Positions 48,145-60,260 of a stretch of DNA of 64,000 bases are shown piece by piece. Under the pieces are notes generated by a model. That model saw only the letters and a program-made list of their open reading frames with translations, did no database searches and was not told where the DNA came from. A program made the translations under genes and the position numbers. Position 1 is the stretch's first letter, and every line of letters starts with the position of its first letter. Source of the DNA: Penium margaritaceum (Eukaryota; Streptophyta; Zygnematophyceae; Desmidiales; Peniaceae); the NCBI GenBank assembly GCA_023375785.1, contig SZWC01001577.1, positions 58,418 to 122,417 on the forward strand. Direction: 5' to 3'.

Positions 48145-48872
48145 TGTTTAAATTTGGACCATCAGGCTCGCTTTAAGATCCATATCACCAAGAGCTAGGA
48201 AACTACCAAATACCTATTCCGATTATCAGTGTGACTTCACGATTGAAACGATCAGATGGGAACCTTTCTTCAGTGAATGTTTTATTCATGGAACGGTTGA
48301 ATTGGAATACTTTAAATTTATATGTTTTTCGAGTCATCGGCGGAGGTTGTCTGGGTCATCATTGGCGACAATTCCATACCTTAACTTGAGAAAAGAAATG
48401 GGCAAGTGGTCCACGGTGAAGTCCTGATGGGATAAATGTCAAAAAGGTCATTGATTTTATGGTTGTCTTGTCAGATTGTGCATGCTAGAAAAAAGGTACT
48501 TCTCCTTAGTTTTGAGGTGAGATGGAATCCACTTGTGCTAGCCATGGACACATGGTCTTTTTCCATGGGTTTTTGGGTGATCGGACCATTATGGGTATAG
48601 CATGAGAGTATTTCCTTGTTATTGTGTAATTGGCCAGCCTGATTGCTATGCTAATTACCCCTCTTTTTGTGAGATAATTAACTATTATTTGTAAGCCTTT
48701 GCTGCCATGGCTAATTGTCGAGGCTTGTCACAGGCCCACTTACCCAAGATCTACCTCTATATGTGCTTCATTGTTTTCAGTGATTTAAGAACTATTCTTT
48801 AGCACAATTGATGGTGTTCAAGTTTCATATGCTCGCTACTCCAAGGCAACCTCAATCCTCCAATTTCTGAAA
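48145..48872 (+). repeat. Element J: 5' LTR, degenerate Cop1-like
   Basis: About 728 bp, from TGTTTAAATTTGGACC, aligning with the Cop1 LTR throughout (TAGCCATGGACACATGG near 48540, CTCTATATGTGCTTC near 48751, GCTCGCTACTCCAAGG near 48830). The right end is approximate. A primer-site relic (TAGTATGAAAGC) follows at about 48876. Confidence 0.8.
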
Positions 48873-50473
48873 CCTAGTATGAAAGCTAGATTCCGTTCAT
48901 TTGAACTAGCGTATGCCGTCTCTTTTAAGGAGATGAGCTAGGGTGAATGCTTGACCACAATTCATAATCTTCACCACATTTCATACGATTTTAAGAACAC
49001 TTTCCAGAAAGGCTAGAGGGACGCCCAAAATTCACGTTTTGGAAGATCCATACCTGTCTTCTTTAGTAGGAAAGGAGCTTCAGAAGTGTGGTGAGCAGCG
49101 ACAAGTCGGCGCCAGTTCTACCGGTACAAGGCATGACCACGGCAGAGGTGGTGGCAAAGAGGACAACAAAGAAAGGTGCAGCTAATGTAGGTTCCTCTAC
49201 AAGTGTACTAGTGGTAGATGAGGAGTGGAAGAAGGTCAGGCAAGCCTACAAGTTGCTTGTGAGCAACATCTCCAACCCACATGTTTATGACATGAGTCAC
49301 AAGGCTACTGCAACGGAGGGATGGGACACGTTGTACAAGAAGTATGAGAGCAAGGACATTCCATTTGTGATGCTGTTGGAAGAAACGATGATGGCCTCAA
49401 AAGTACAGGGTCGTAAAGGGATGAAGCCATACCTAGATAAAGCAAAGGCTTCAGGAAAGTAGTTGAAAGCGGTCAAGACCCATATGGAAGAGATGTGCTT
49501 TATCTTCCTCATGCTAAGGGTCTCTGAACGAGATACAACAGAGTACAAAAGACGCTTGCAAGCCACCTCACTCTCGACCTTGTCTTCATCTGCCCACACC
49601 TGCTGGAGATGCAAGCACTAGTAGTAATATATCAAAAGAAAATGGTAGTGGTAGTAATGAAGCAGTTGTTTTGGCCATGTACTCATGCAATCACTAGTAG
49701 TAGCACTAGTGGTCTTGGCGGTAGAGAGGTTAGAAGAAAGGCAAGTACAATTACTGCCATTAGGAACCGCACTACAAGAAAGAGTACTTCAACGTTGAGA
49801 AGGACTAAAAGGCGGAGCAAGAGCACCGGTCATCGTAACAGCAGGAAAGGCAACAGACTCTAAAAGAGGAGGAGTAGTTATAGCAAGGTTAGAAGCAGTA
49901 GTAGAAAAACCAAAGAGTGTATCACTTGGGGAACATGAACGTGACAAAGAAGGTATACGATTGCCTCTTCGCACTAAAATCCGACATGTCCTGAGTGGAG
50001 ACCGCAGATCTAGCAAGATGCACCAAAGGACTCGTGATGCACCAAAGTTTGATACACTACAAGGAGTACTCCACGTACCTACTCCCAATCCCATCTGTCG
50101 TATCACTATGGGTGATAATTTACTGGTGTATGCTCATGGGATGGGGACTGTGGAGATGTAGTTGGCACTCTAAGTAGCATTGGAGTAGTAGTCTTCCACG
50201 GCATGCTATATGTACTTTGTAGTATATTCAACCTCCGCTCAGTCTGACCTCTCACCAACACATGATGGTACATTGACTTCAACAACGACTATGGCTACAT
50301 TCTTAACAAGGATACTTAAAAAGTGTTGGCCAGCTCAGTGAAAGAAGCCTACATGAGTTACTTGCTATGGATAACCGTGATCCTGCGTGAGCAAATTCTT
50401 GCAGCAAAAATGTAGGCGATGGATCATAAGAAATGGTATACATGCTACGAGCACATCAGCATGCACACCTTGT
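48873..50473 (+). mobile_element. Element J (old Cop1-like), short leader, gag and protease
   Basis: A shortened leader to about 49012, then gag (about 49013-49900). Gag contains a VRQAYKLLVSNISNPHVYDMSH-like match in short blocks and a degenerate zinc region near 49760-49800. The protease region lies about 49930-50470, with VYAHGMGTVEM near 50130. Homology stops at about 50473, at the same place in the protein as in element C, and spacer Y follows. Broken, many breaks. Confidence 0.75.
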
Positions 50474-50630
50474 GATGGAAAATGGTTATCTCTCTCATTT
50501 CTCCTCAAATCAACAATCTGACCGTACTAGTAGAAAACTCATACCATCATTCCCATACCCTCAAACTGTCAGCTCCATCCAATTGTTGATTGTGGAGAAA
50601 TGGGCAGAACAAGAAAAGTGGCATATTTTA
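50474..50630. other. Unidentified ~155-bp spacer Y, copy 2
   Basis: GATGGAAAATGGTTATC and TTTCTCCTCAAATCAAC recur, in inverted orientation, in 14690-14850. It separates the protease end of J from a Cop2 LTR. Not recognised. Confidence 0.6.
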
Positions 50631-51721
50631 TGCTGGAACTTAAAATTAAGAAACAACTCACTTGATGTGCGCTGAGGAACTTGGCATCTCAAAAGAAGAA
50701 GGGTCGGGATAAAGGTCGTCACTCTTTATCCCGACTCGTTTGTCCATCCTACATGGCAGAGCATGGTATGGCTGTAGGCCAGCCTCTTTAGGCGTCCTAC
50801 ATATCCATCTTTGGGCCAAAGTACTCTGCTCTGCTTGCCATACGGTAGTAGTGACATGGACATGGAGTGCATATACACCGGCATTATTTGTAGAAATCGT
50901 AATCATGGCCGTGGACCTAAGGACCAAGAGTACAAGCACCGGCTCTTTATGATCACCTATGCTAATGTATTAGTAACAAAACAACAGGGAAGGATGTCGA
51001 TGACCGTGCTATCTACATGAAAGTTTTATAAGAGTATAGATCAATGGTAGGAGATCACGGAAGAGCGATAGGCCCAGTACAGTTGTCAATTGACCGAGAG
51101 TGTGATCACTGGCTCCTCTTGCATTGAGTACAAAGGATGGAATGTGTTCGTCAACCTTAGCTCCTCGAGACCGGCATGGATTACGATCCTCACTGCGAGA
51201 GAACATGCATTAGTGTACCAGAAAGTTTGACGCTCAATGAGCACCTCGCTATTTTGATATTCCTAGTTAATGGAATAGTACAAACAGGTAGCACTTTTAT
51301 CTGTAGATTTCTTGGTCTGTACTTCACAAATTTTCAATTATAGCATATCGTTTGAAGCGTAAGAGACAAGCTATGTGTTGAATTTTGTATATCCTCTAGA
51401 GACACTAGTACATTATGCTTGAGTGTTCTATGTAATCAACAATTGCAATGTGTAATTCAACGTGACTCAACTACGAACAAGTTCCGTCATTATAGTTTTG
51501 TGAAATACTTATGCTTGTAGGAGAGTACTCATTTTCATAGTTTGTATCAAAGTAAGAGGTATCTTAACCAAGAGAAGCTTTGATCACGGCTAACAGACAT
51601 CACCATCAGTTCAAGGTACCCATTTTTTATGGGGACGGCTACCAAACCTTTGCCTTGAACATCAGGATGGTCTTCATGAAAAGAGAACTATGGGGTGTGG
51701 TCGGTGATCCTCCCATAGACG
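50631..51721 (+). mobile_element. Cop2 5' end (LTR, primer site, gag start), copy 3
   Basis: Cop2 LTR about 50631-51540, a primer site relic TTTGTATCAAAG at about 51541, a leader, then gag from about 51580 with FKVPIFYGDGYQTFALNI and MKRELWGVVGDPP. Gag stops at the Cop1b LTR (51722), the same site as at 13577 and 6242. The last bases AGACG match the target sequence seen around element K. The gag stretch up to the junction reads openly; the rest of the element is not seen. Confidence 0.78.
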
Positions 51722-52461
51722 TGTTGGAACCTGGAGAGACGGGCAGTTATGAAATAGCGAGCAGTTGGGCATGGAAGGGCACGGGATGCATAATTGAATG
51801 CTTCTTACATTATTCAAAACAAGGCAGTACATAAGTCAAAGGATCACGGACAAGCCTGCCCTCTCACAATCTACACTCCTTGGCCATGGAGCCCAAGTCT
51901 CACTCATACCACATTAGAAGCTTACACAAGAGACGTAATCAGCCTAGCAATCAAGCTAGCCACTCACACATGCCCTAAAGAGCTAGAGCATGCTCTTGTG
52001 TTATACTCCTAATGGTCACCTCACCCATAATCACATGGGAAATGGCCATGTGTCCATTGCTAGCATACCAAACCATCAAGAGGATCACACCTCACATAAA
52101 ATGCAAGGCCGCATCCATCCATCATAGTCAGCATCCTCTAGCAAGGCAAGAACTGTACCAAGGGCCTTTCTGGATATTGTCTTCATCTGGTCTTGACCCT
52201 GGACCTCTCACCCGTTTTCCTTCTTGAGACCAAGGCATGGAGCCCTTTTCCATATTCCTGTGGTATATGACCACGGAAACTTCATAAATTCATTTTTTTC
52301 CAAGCATCTGTTAGATCGACCCACAGCTTGGAATGTAGACAAAGTTCCACATGATCTTTAACATTATGAACTCAGATTGACTATCGGAGCAGTCATTTGG
52401 TAGTTTTTCTATGCTTGATCATGCACACGTGTGATAATGCTGGATGGCCCTACTTCTAATA
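51722..52461 (-). repeat. Cop1b LTR of element L, antisense (3' LTR)
   Basis: About 740 bp, the reverse complement of the LTRs of K: TGTTGGAACCTGGAGAG at the CA end, and TGGCCCTACTTCTAATA at the TG end. The polypurine-tract position and RNase H end of element L follow on the right (ATCCACTTTGCCGCAGTC). Confidence 0.87.
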
Positions 52462-55400
52462 ATCATCCACTTTGCCGCAGTCACGGTGGGCTGAGTCCAC
52501 ATGCATTCATGCAAAATTGCTACTTTTCTTGAGTAATTGGTTTGGTGCAGATATCAGCAACCTTGTTTCTGGTTGGAGTTAACTCTAGCTTGATAACACC
52601 TCCATGCACCATGTACCCGATGAAGTGATATGTAATGTCAATGTGCTTTGTGTGTACATTGTGTTGTGAGTTTTTGGTGAGTGAAATTGCGCTCTGGTTA
52701 TCGACTTGCATATGTACTAGTACTAGTGCACTCCCGCTCATCTACGCCATGAAATTCTACAGCCATACTGTGTCCTTGGCTGCAAAGCAAAGTGATACCT
52801 ACTTTGTTTTGTGCTAGAGGCGGCCACAACCATCTGCCACTTGTTGCACGTGCTGGTCGCTCTCCTACTCATTAGGAACACATGCCCAAGGATGGACTTT
52901 TAGTCCTCGGGGATATAAGCCTAGTCTCCATTTCCATAGCCGACCATGTTGCTATCGTTGCCATTGTAAGTGACGCCAACGTCAATGGTACCGACAAGGT
53001 ACCGTAAGATTCACTTCATTACCTTCAGGTGCTCATGTTCAAGATTAAACAGGTACTCGTTGAGAGCTCCCACACCTTCTGAGATGTCTGGCCTGGTTTC
53101 CACCGTCTGGTCCATGAGGTTTCCAAGGACACTCTGGTAAATTTGCTACTTAACTGCATCTATTTCTCCATTGAAACTTGTCAGGTACTGCCGCGTCTCT
53201 AGTGGTCTGCTGATGGATTGAGCTTCCACCATGCTAAACCACTACATGACTTCTTTGATATGGTGGCTCTATTGGAAAGAGAGAGTACGTGACTTGCGCT
53301 CAGGTTTGATCTGTATACTGAGGAAATAAGAGGACTCCTCAAGGTCTGACATCCTGAAGCGCTCCTCCATGACTTCCTTGAACTCATGTAATGTATACAT
53401 GTTGTTGGAAAGGAGGAGAATAACATCAATAAAGACAATGATGATCAGGAGTTCATGCTCATGCTACCAGCAGTAGACACTATAGTCACACTCGCTGTGC
53501 TCAAATACCATGCACTACACTGACGGGTCTAGCTTCTCGTTCTATGCACACAACGCCTGTTTGAGGCCATACAGGGACTTCTGCAGCTTCCACGTGAGGT
53601 GCTCCTTTGCCATCCACTAAAAACCCTCTGGTTGCTCGATGTAAACCTCCTCCTCCAGGCCATCATTCAGGAACACTGTCTTGATGTCCATATTGTGGAT
53701 CTCAAAGTCCTGTGCTGGTACATAGGAAAGAAGCGTACGCAGAGAGGCAAACTTGGCAACAAGGGAAAGGGTTTTGGTGTAATCGATGCCCTCTTGCTGC
53801 GAGTATCCCCTGGTGACCAGCCTCGTCTTGTACTTCTTGGGACAGTGATCTGCTTCTTGTTTCTTCTGAAATACCCGCTAACATTTGATGACCTGATGTC
53901 CAGTTGGATGCTTTGTCAGATCCCATGTGCTATTGTCCACCTACAACTGGATCTCCTACTACACTACGTGTGCTAAGCTGATGCATCTGGTGCGACCATT
54001 GGCTCCTTGTATGTTTGTGGCTCGTCTGAATCTGCTTCAACTACCACATTCATTTGCTCTAGCTTCTGCACCATCCAGAGGTGACCATGTTCCCTAGGTT
54101 TGTCGCGCACCATGCGAGGGTACCTGCAAGCTAGATCTCATGCGTTGACGGGTGGCTGGCATGGTGCTGTTGGCTCTACTACTACCACTGCTACTAGTAC
54201 TTCCCCTTCCACTTCCTTTGTTATTTCCAATAAGGTTGTCGTATCTACTGTATCAGACATGGGAGAGTCAGGTATTTCTCCCATTGTCACGGTTGAGGAA
54301 GGATCAGTGGAGAGAAGGATTGGACTAGTTCCTCCCACTACTTTCTTAGTTGCTGGTTCTGCAACCTCCCCACTTACAATGTTGGTACCGATGACATTGC
54401 ATTTGTCAAAGATGACGCCCTTGGAGATGATGACTTGGCTTGTATCACTCTTGTGGAAACGATAGGCCTTGTTTGCCACCTTGTAGCGGATCATCACAAT
54501 CTGTACGCTCTTGGCAACTAGCTTCTGCCGCTTCTTTCTATGCACGTGCATGTGTGGCACCCTGCCAAAGGTGAGCAAGTGACCAATGCTTGGCTTCTTG
54601 ATCAATAATTCCTTGTATGATGTCATCTACTTCAGCGCCTTTGTTGGGCTGCAATTCTTGATATAGACTATTGTGCTCACAACTTCTGCTCAAAAGGCGT
54701 AGGCTAGCCGGGCTACATGCAACATGAAGTCCACCGAACCACGGTCGTCCGGTTGGCGCGTTCTACTTCACCATTCTGCTGCGACAAGTATGGCACGGTC
54801 CACTACAACATACTCATCGCATCAGAATGGTGTAGGCCTATAACTCATTGCTCAGGTACTCCCCAATACAGTCGCTGCATAACGCCTTGATATTCTTCCT
54901 GGTCTGGTTCTCCACCATTGCCTTGAACTCCTTGAACCTGTCAAAGCACTGGTCCTTGGAGGCAAGGAAGTACACAACAGTGAAATGGCTAAAATTATAA
55001 ACGGATGTGAGGAACTACCTTGAGTGTTCAAAGCTCTGGGTCAGCATGGGGCCATACCAGTCTGTGGACCAGCTCAAGCACCTCTTTTGCACAGTATCTT
55101 GCTCTAAAGATCGTCTCATGGTACTACTTGCCCTCCAAACAGCCGGTGCACAGCTGTTGCATGAAGTCCGGAGATGGCAAGTAGATGGCGCACCACCTGC
55201 TTTGTCTGTAGCTGATGCCCAGCGCACATGCTAATGTGGCTGTAGCATACATGCGAGATCTCACCATCTATGGCCTACAGCGCTACTACAAGGCTCACGT
55301 GGGACCTTGGTTGTCCCAATGATTTGGTACATGTCACCCTCCTTCACCAACATGGCCAGCTCCTCCCTCGTGTTTTTATTGAAGATGTAACCATAGTCCT

Positions 55401-56752
55401 TAAAGATGATGCAGAACCTTTTGTTAGTGAGAGAGAAGATTGAGAGAAGGCTGAGTCTAGTATCAGGTACATATAGCACTTTCTGGAAAACTCCCACGTC
55501 CATCTTCTGTGGAATCTCCGGCCACATCTCCACAGTCCAGTCCCCTCAGCATACAACATGCAATCATCACCCAGTGCAATTGGCCGGGGAGTGATGGACG
55601 GCAACTGTGTGAGCCACTCCTTCTTCGTGCTCAGGCTCTTGGTGTAGCATGAATCCATGTACCAAGTGATATTTGCCAAAATCCGTCCGTGACAAGTCAA
55701 AATTCCCCATAAAGAACTGGTCTCGTATGTCTTTGGAACATGCTTCCTGCAAAAGTGGCACACACTCCCTAGTTATGGTGTTGCTATTGGTGCTACTACT
55801 TTTGCTGCTCCTACTACCGCTATTGTGGTTGCTACTGTTATTAAGGCCGCTATTAATGAGGCTACTGCTACTGTTGCTCTTTCTAGTCCCTCTTCCACTT
55901 GAAACACTCACCTTGTAATGCCCTTCTCTATTGTACTACTGGCACTTACTTTTCTTCTTACCTCTTTGCTGCCCTCACTGTCGGTGCTGGTTGCTGTTGC
56001 CCATGCCCACAAAAGTTGCTTCTCTGCCGCTACTTATGTCGTTACGCTTGAGTGTGTTGCAACACAACTCCACCTACACCAGGTGAGTTTAGATGAAGTC
56101 CAAGTTAAGAGTACATTGGCTCTCTAGTATCTCGCACACCATGTCATAACTTGAGGGAATATCCATGAAAAAAGAGAGGATAAATGGAGTCTCCTCAACA
56201 GGGTTCCCGACTACTCACAGCTGCTTTACGAGATCCTTGGCCCTGTCTAGGTACGCCTGCGTCCCCTCACCACTCCGCATCCTCAACACCATCATTGTTT
56301 CCTCTAGGAGCATGAGGAAGGCTGGATCCTTACGCTCATATTTCATGCATAACGCCGTCCATCCCTCCTTTTCTATTGCTGTCTTACTCATATACTATAG
56401 ATGCGGATTGGAAGTGGTGCTGACAAGCATCCTGTAGGCCTGTGAGTCCTTCTGCCTCCACTCTTCGGACGTTGCTAGTGAAACTATAAGTGAGCCTACA
56501 CCAGCTGCACCCTTCTATGGCATCTTCCCTGCCACTATCTGCGGTGGTATCCACTGCTTGCGGGACTGGAGCTAGCTCTTCGCCGCTCACCAGCTCCCAC
56601 AAGCTCTGCTCCTTAAAGAAAATGCGGTTCTGGATCTTCTAAAAGGTGAATTTGGTACTTCCTTTGAGCCTCTCAAGAGCCTTTGTGGCTATCACGATGG
56701 CTAATGCTGCCATTTGAGCTTTGATGATGCTCAGCGTTGTCTTGGGACAGCA
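52462..56752 (-). mobile_element. Cop1b element L, internal region, antisense
   Basis: Read right to left: a stub of leader, gag from the ATG at 56713, gag to about 55760, protease about 55750-55300 (HMDSCYTKSL-like, VGVFQKVLYVPDTRLSLLS), pre-integrase about 55260-55110, and integrase about 55090-54490. The hinge is to about 53950 (DTSQVIISKGVIFDKCNVIGT), RT about 53850-53010, and RNase H about 53000-52510 (RTKHIDITYHFIGYM-like). Then the 3' LTR. The 5' LTR and most of the leader are missing; homology stops at about 56752. It is of the same subfamily and similar age to K. More than ten breaks. Confidence 0.85.
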
Positions 56753-57310
56753 CCTTGTAAGAAGAATGCAGGCATGAGAATTGAAAGAGAAAACGCAGGC
56801 ATAAGAATTGGGACATGCAAGACAGCGTCAGCAGAGTGATGTAAGCAAGAGCAGTCTCGAGAAGTTAGTCGCAGAGGTTGATAGAGGCCGAGACGTGAGA
56901 GTTGAGGTAGACGAGATGATGAGACAAAGTGCTAACGAAATGAGTGATGGTTGGCAGAGTAAGAGAGATGAACGAAGGAGCGCAAGTGACGGAGCGAAGA
57001 GCTAAGAGAGGCTGGCGAAGGCAAGGAATGCAAGGTGTGAGCAGAGCGAAGACACTGCAGCGAACCCGGGAAACCAAAGGGGAACATGATGGGAAGAACT
57101 GTTCTCGTTCACTCGAGGGAATGAACATCCTTGGCATGAAAAGGATAGAATAGGACAAATGAGCAGAGCAACGGCTTCTTTCCGCTAGCCGAATGTCATG
57201 TTATTAGGGGATGACTTGATGTATCGTACTCAACGGTGAGTCTGACCAAGGGCCGTTTAGGTCAAGGTGGTTCGGTCTCGGACCTAAATCTTTATTGAGA
57301 AATTGGAAAT

Positions 57311-57361
57311 AACTCTTGTCGGAGTCGATTTCCAAAAGACCCCCTGAGTCCGACAAGAGTT
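57311..57361. repeat. Short inverted repeat (hairpin)
   Basis: The arms AACTCTTGTCGGAGTC (57311-57326) and GAGTCCGACAAGAGTT (57346-57361) pair over 16 bases with one mismatch, around a 19-base loop. No function can be assigned from the sequence. Confidence 0.85.
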
Positions 57362-57570
57362 AGTAGCAGTACCTCTCCTAATTTGCAAGGAGTTGACAAT
57401 TGCAGCGTTCAAGGAGACCCTTCCACTAGCTCTTCTATCTCTTCTTCTTCTTCTGGTTCTACTAGATCAATTTTGAGGTAGGGTCTGGAGCTGAGGTCTT
57501 TAGGCAGAGGTGGAGCAATACGATTGTTTCGGAAAAAGAGGATGATCCATCGCCGTTTCCATCCTTCTTG

Positions 57571-57865
57571 CTACAGGCCGAGCCAGAGTTCTGGTCCATT
57601 GTGTGCATTGGTGCGTAGATTGTAGAAGGACAGATCTACGAGGTTGAAGAGATATCCCCGGATCAGAAGGAAGGTTGCATGATAAAGGTGTGGAAGATGA
57701 TGGGGCGTGCGTTGATGCTGGTAGGAACCAAGAAGGAAATCAGAGACACGGTACTCATTGATGAAGATAGTGCTGGTCACGGTCAGCACAGTATGTGACC
57801 AACTATAGATATTGCTTCCATCTTCCTCAAGAGTGGGGCAGGTATTCCAAGGGTTGGTCATGCTG
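57571..57865 (-). pseudogene. Possible gag-like fragment of an unassigned retrotransposon
   Basis: The minus-strand reading frame contains EEDGSNIYSWSHTVLTV, then RGYLFNLVDLSFYNLRTN and PELWLGL. This spacing recalls the plant retrotransposon gag pattern in which a GxNxxxW segment is followed by xxxVDxS...W. It is not similar to Cop1 or Cop2 gag by eye. The upstream part of the same frame translates the tandem array. Low confidence; it could be chance. Confidence 0.25.
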
Positions 57866-57950
57866 GATGAGGCAGAGGGGCAGAAACACCGAGAGCAGCA
57901 GACTACGACTGACAGATGATGAAGAGCGGGAGGGAAAATAGTGACCAAAT

Positions 57951-58650
57951 GAGCGCAGGGTCGAGCCGCATGCGCTAAGGAAGGTTCGGCGTGGGTGCAG
58001 GTCGTTGTAGACAGAGCGATTTGACTAGGAGGGTTTGTGTTTGAGCGGAAAAGGCAAAAGTGGACAGCAGAGGAACGATGGATGGTTGAGTGGGCGCAGG
58101 GGTGGAACCACGTGCGCGAACGTTTTGGCGTGGGTGCGGGTCGTCGCGAAGTGGACGATGCGACCGAGTGAGTCCTTGTGCCGAGCAGAAGATGATGGCT
58201 TGAAGGCGGAGAAGCAATTGATGATAGAGTAGGCACAGGGGCGAAACCAAGTGCGCTGCTGAAATAGGGGAGTAGGATGCAGCAAGGGGAAGGCAGGTGC
58301 CGACGCGTCGTGAGAAATCTGCTACCAGCATGGGTGCAGGCTGCTGTGAAGCGCGCAGCTAATTCGTGCAGATCCTTGTGTTGGTCACAGATGCTTATGA
58401 TTGCTGATGCAGAAACCGAGGCTGATGATGACGGTGGAGTGGGCGCATGGACGAGACGCGTGTGCTGAAGGAACTTTCGGTGTGGGCGCAGGTTGTTGCA
58501 GAACGGGCAATGCGACCGTGTGGATCCTTGTGCCGAGCTGAAAACGATGCGAAAGCGGAGGAATGAGGAAACGATTGAATGAGTGGACGTAGGGGCGGAA
58601 CCACGTGCGCTTCAAGACGATGCTAATGAAGATGATAAATGCAAAGGCGG
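57951..58650 (+). repeat. Degenerate ~140-bp tandem repeat array
   Basis: Unit starts at about 57951, 58091, 58231, 58441 and 58583 share a core of the form G(T)GGGCGCAGGGG(T/C)GGAACCA(C)GTGCGC. A second shared block follows ~40 bases later (GGCGTGGGTGCGGGTCGT), then TCCTTGTGCCGAGC. Spacing is about 140, 140, 210 and 142 bp; the third unit is longer. The last unit is partial. Units are clearly diverged. Confidence 0.75.
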
Positions 58651-58891
58651 TGCTAGAGATGCTGATTCCGAAATGACGTGGAGCAGACAGAGATGAGGCA
58701 GGAACAGGTGGCTGATGGAGCTGAGGAGCGAGGATGGTCAAAGGCAGCAGATGGGAATGTCACGAGGAATGAGGATGGATGACAATGCAGGAGGAGGAAG
58801 ATAGAGAGCGAGGTAAACAGAGGCACGAGAGATAAGAGGAGATGCGGCTGAGAGGTAGAACGATACAACCACTTCCTCTGCTTTCAGGAGA

Positions 58892-59100
58892 GTGACGACT
58901 TGTTCCCCAGTTGGCCCTCGGCGGGCAAGAAGACTGGTGGTGTTCGATAACCTGATAGTTCGAGGAAATTTGTTGTGATGGAGAGAGTCAGGTAGCAAGC
59001 AAAGGCACTAGTCCACTGATGTCATGAGAGTAACGTCTTGTTCCCCTGTTGGCTCAGAAATGGGAGCAGGAAGACTCGTGGTGTCCGATATCTTGACGAT
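58892..59100 (+). repeat. Related two-copy repeat, ~138-bp offset
   Basis: GTGACGACTTGTTCCCC at 58892 and GTAACGTCTTGTTCCCC at 59030 start two blocks that go on with TTGGC...GAAGACT(G/C)GTGGTGT(T/C)CGATA. The offset of 138 bp is close to the period of the preceding array, so this may be an extension of it. Confidence 0.65.
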
Positions 59101-59524
59101 GGTGATTTGGGCTACAGTTGCTGACAAAGCGAGAAGGCGATGCGAGAAGGCGGCTCGAGATGATGGACGCAAGTGGACTGAGGATGAAAAGGAGGAAGTA
59201 GAAGATAAGGCTGATGAGGAAAGATGCAAGAGGAGGAGGTGCTCGTGGAGGCCGAGGTGATGAGGAGCAGTAGATGGCAGATGGTAGGAAGCTTCTTGGT
59301 AGTTGACGGCAGGCAACGGCTCGAGAGTTGCTTGCGCCTGATGTGGACGACAAGTCACCGATTGTTGGCCACGGGCGCGAAAATGGGTGCAGGGCTTCCT
59401 TAGGAAGACGAGGCGTTTCTTCAGTACGGGGAACTCGTCAGGCAATGCTACTCATGTCAGCTGCTAATGAAGCGCAAAAGCACAAGGTGACGGTAGCGAC
59501 GGTAGAAGAACGTGAATGGAAGCG

Positions 59525-60260
59525 TGTTGGATCTGGAGGAGAGAGGGAGTCTTGGAGCCGCGAGCATGTGGGACTGAAAGGGCATCAGTTGTGCTGAAGA
59601 ATGGTTGTTTAATCACTCAAAATGATGGAGTACATATAGAGCTAGAGCTTGGGCAAGTCAGCCCTCTCACGAGACACACCACTTAGCCATGGAGGCTAAG
59701 GCTCACACACTAGAGTCCACAATCTCACACAAGAGAGGAAATCAGCCCAACAATCAGGCTGACCAGTCGCACACGACCTAGAGAGCTAGAGAATGCTCTC
59801 ATGGCACACTCCTAGTGGTCACATCACCCACAAACCCATGGAGAGTCGCCATGTGTCCATGGCTAGCACACAAGGATCTCACCTCACCTAAAAAGTAAGG
59901 TGAGGTACCTTTATCCTAGTCAGCACACTCTGACAAGGCAATCCTAAGACCAAGGACCTTTTTGGATATTTCTCCCATCAGGTCTTGACCCTGGACCTCT
60001 TGCCTTTTCTTTTCTCAGGCTAAGGCATGGAGCCATTGCCCATGGCCACCCAGACATCGGCGGTCCATGACCCCTGAAACTTCGAAATTCATATCTCCCA
60101 ATCCGACCGTTGGATCGGCCTGAAACTTGGATCGTAGATAATTTGCCACCTGATCTTTCCAATGGTGAAGACGGATCGACGATCGAAGCAGGCATGTGGA
60201 ATTTTCCTGGAACTTGCTCCTGTGGACCTGAAATAGAGCCGGACGGCTCCTTTCCCAACA
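59525..60260 (-). repeat. Cop1 element O: 3' LTR, antisense
   Basis: TGTTGGATCTGGAGG at the left and CTCCTTTCCCAACA at the right, 736 bp, with the polypurine-tract position (ATCTCCCACTTTGCCGC) on the element side. Flank on the left is AAGCG; the partner duplication would lie outside the window. Confidence 0.94.

Larger units (their letters stand above)
56753..59524. other. Region without recognisable copia pol; purine-rich on the plus strand, with degenerate tandem repeats
   Basis: No convincing gene on either strand. The left part (56753-57170) is rich in GA and AAG. A hairpin lies at 57311-57361. The middle (57951-58650, and a related pair at 58892 and 59030) is a degenerate ~140-bp tandem array. 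On the minus strand, reading frames here are rich in Ser, Pro, His and Arg (e.g. RTWFHPCAHS, RTWFRPCAYS), which reflects the repeat. Between 57571 and about 57865 the minus strand has a faintly gag-like segment (EEDGSNIYSW, NLVDLSFYNL, ELWLGL). Element O begins at 59525. Confidence 0.6.

Noticed and set aside
56753-57170. A gene in the GA-rich stretch right of element L
   Set aside because: Short Arg/Lys/Glu-rich frames appear on the plus strand only because the sequence is purine-rich. There is no domain, splice pattern or neighbour that supports a gene.
57571-58236. A 221-residue minus-strand frame as a host gene
   Set aside because: Its upstream half translates the tandem array (repeated RTWF..CAHS), composition is Ser/Pro/His-rich, and no recognised domain is present apart from a faint gag-like segment.
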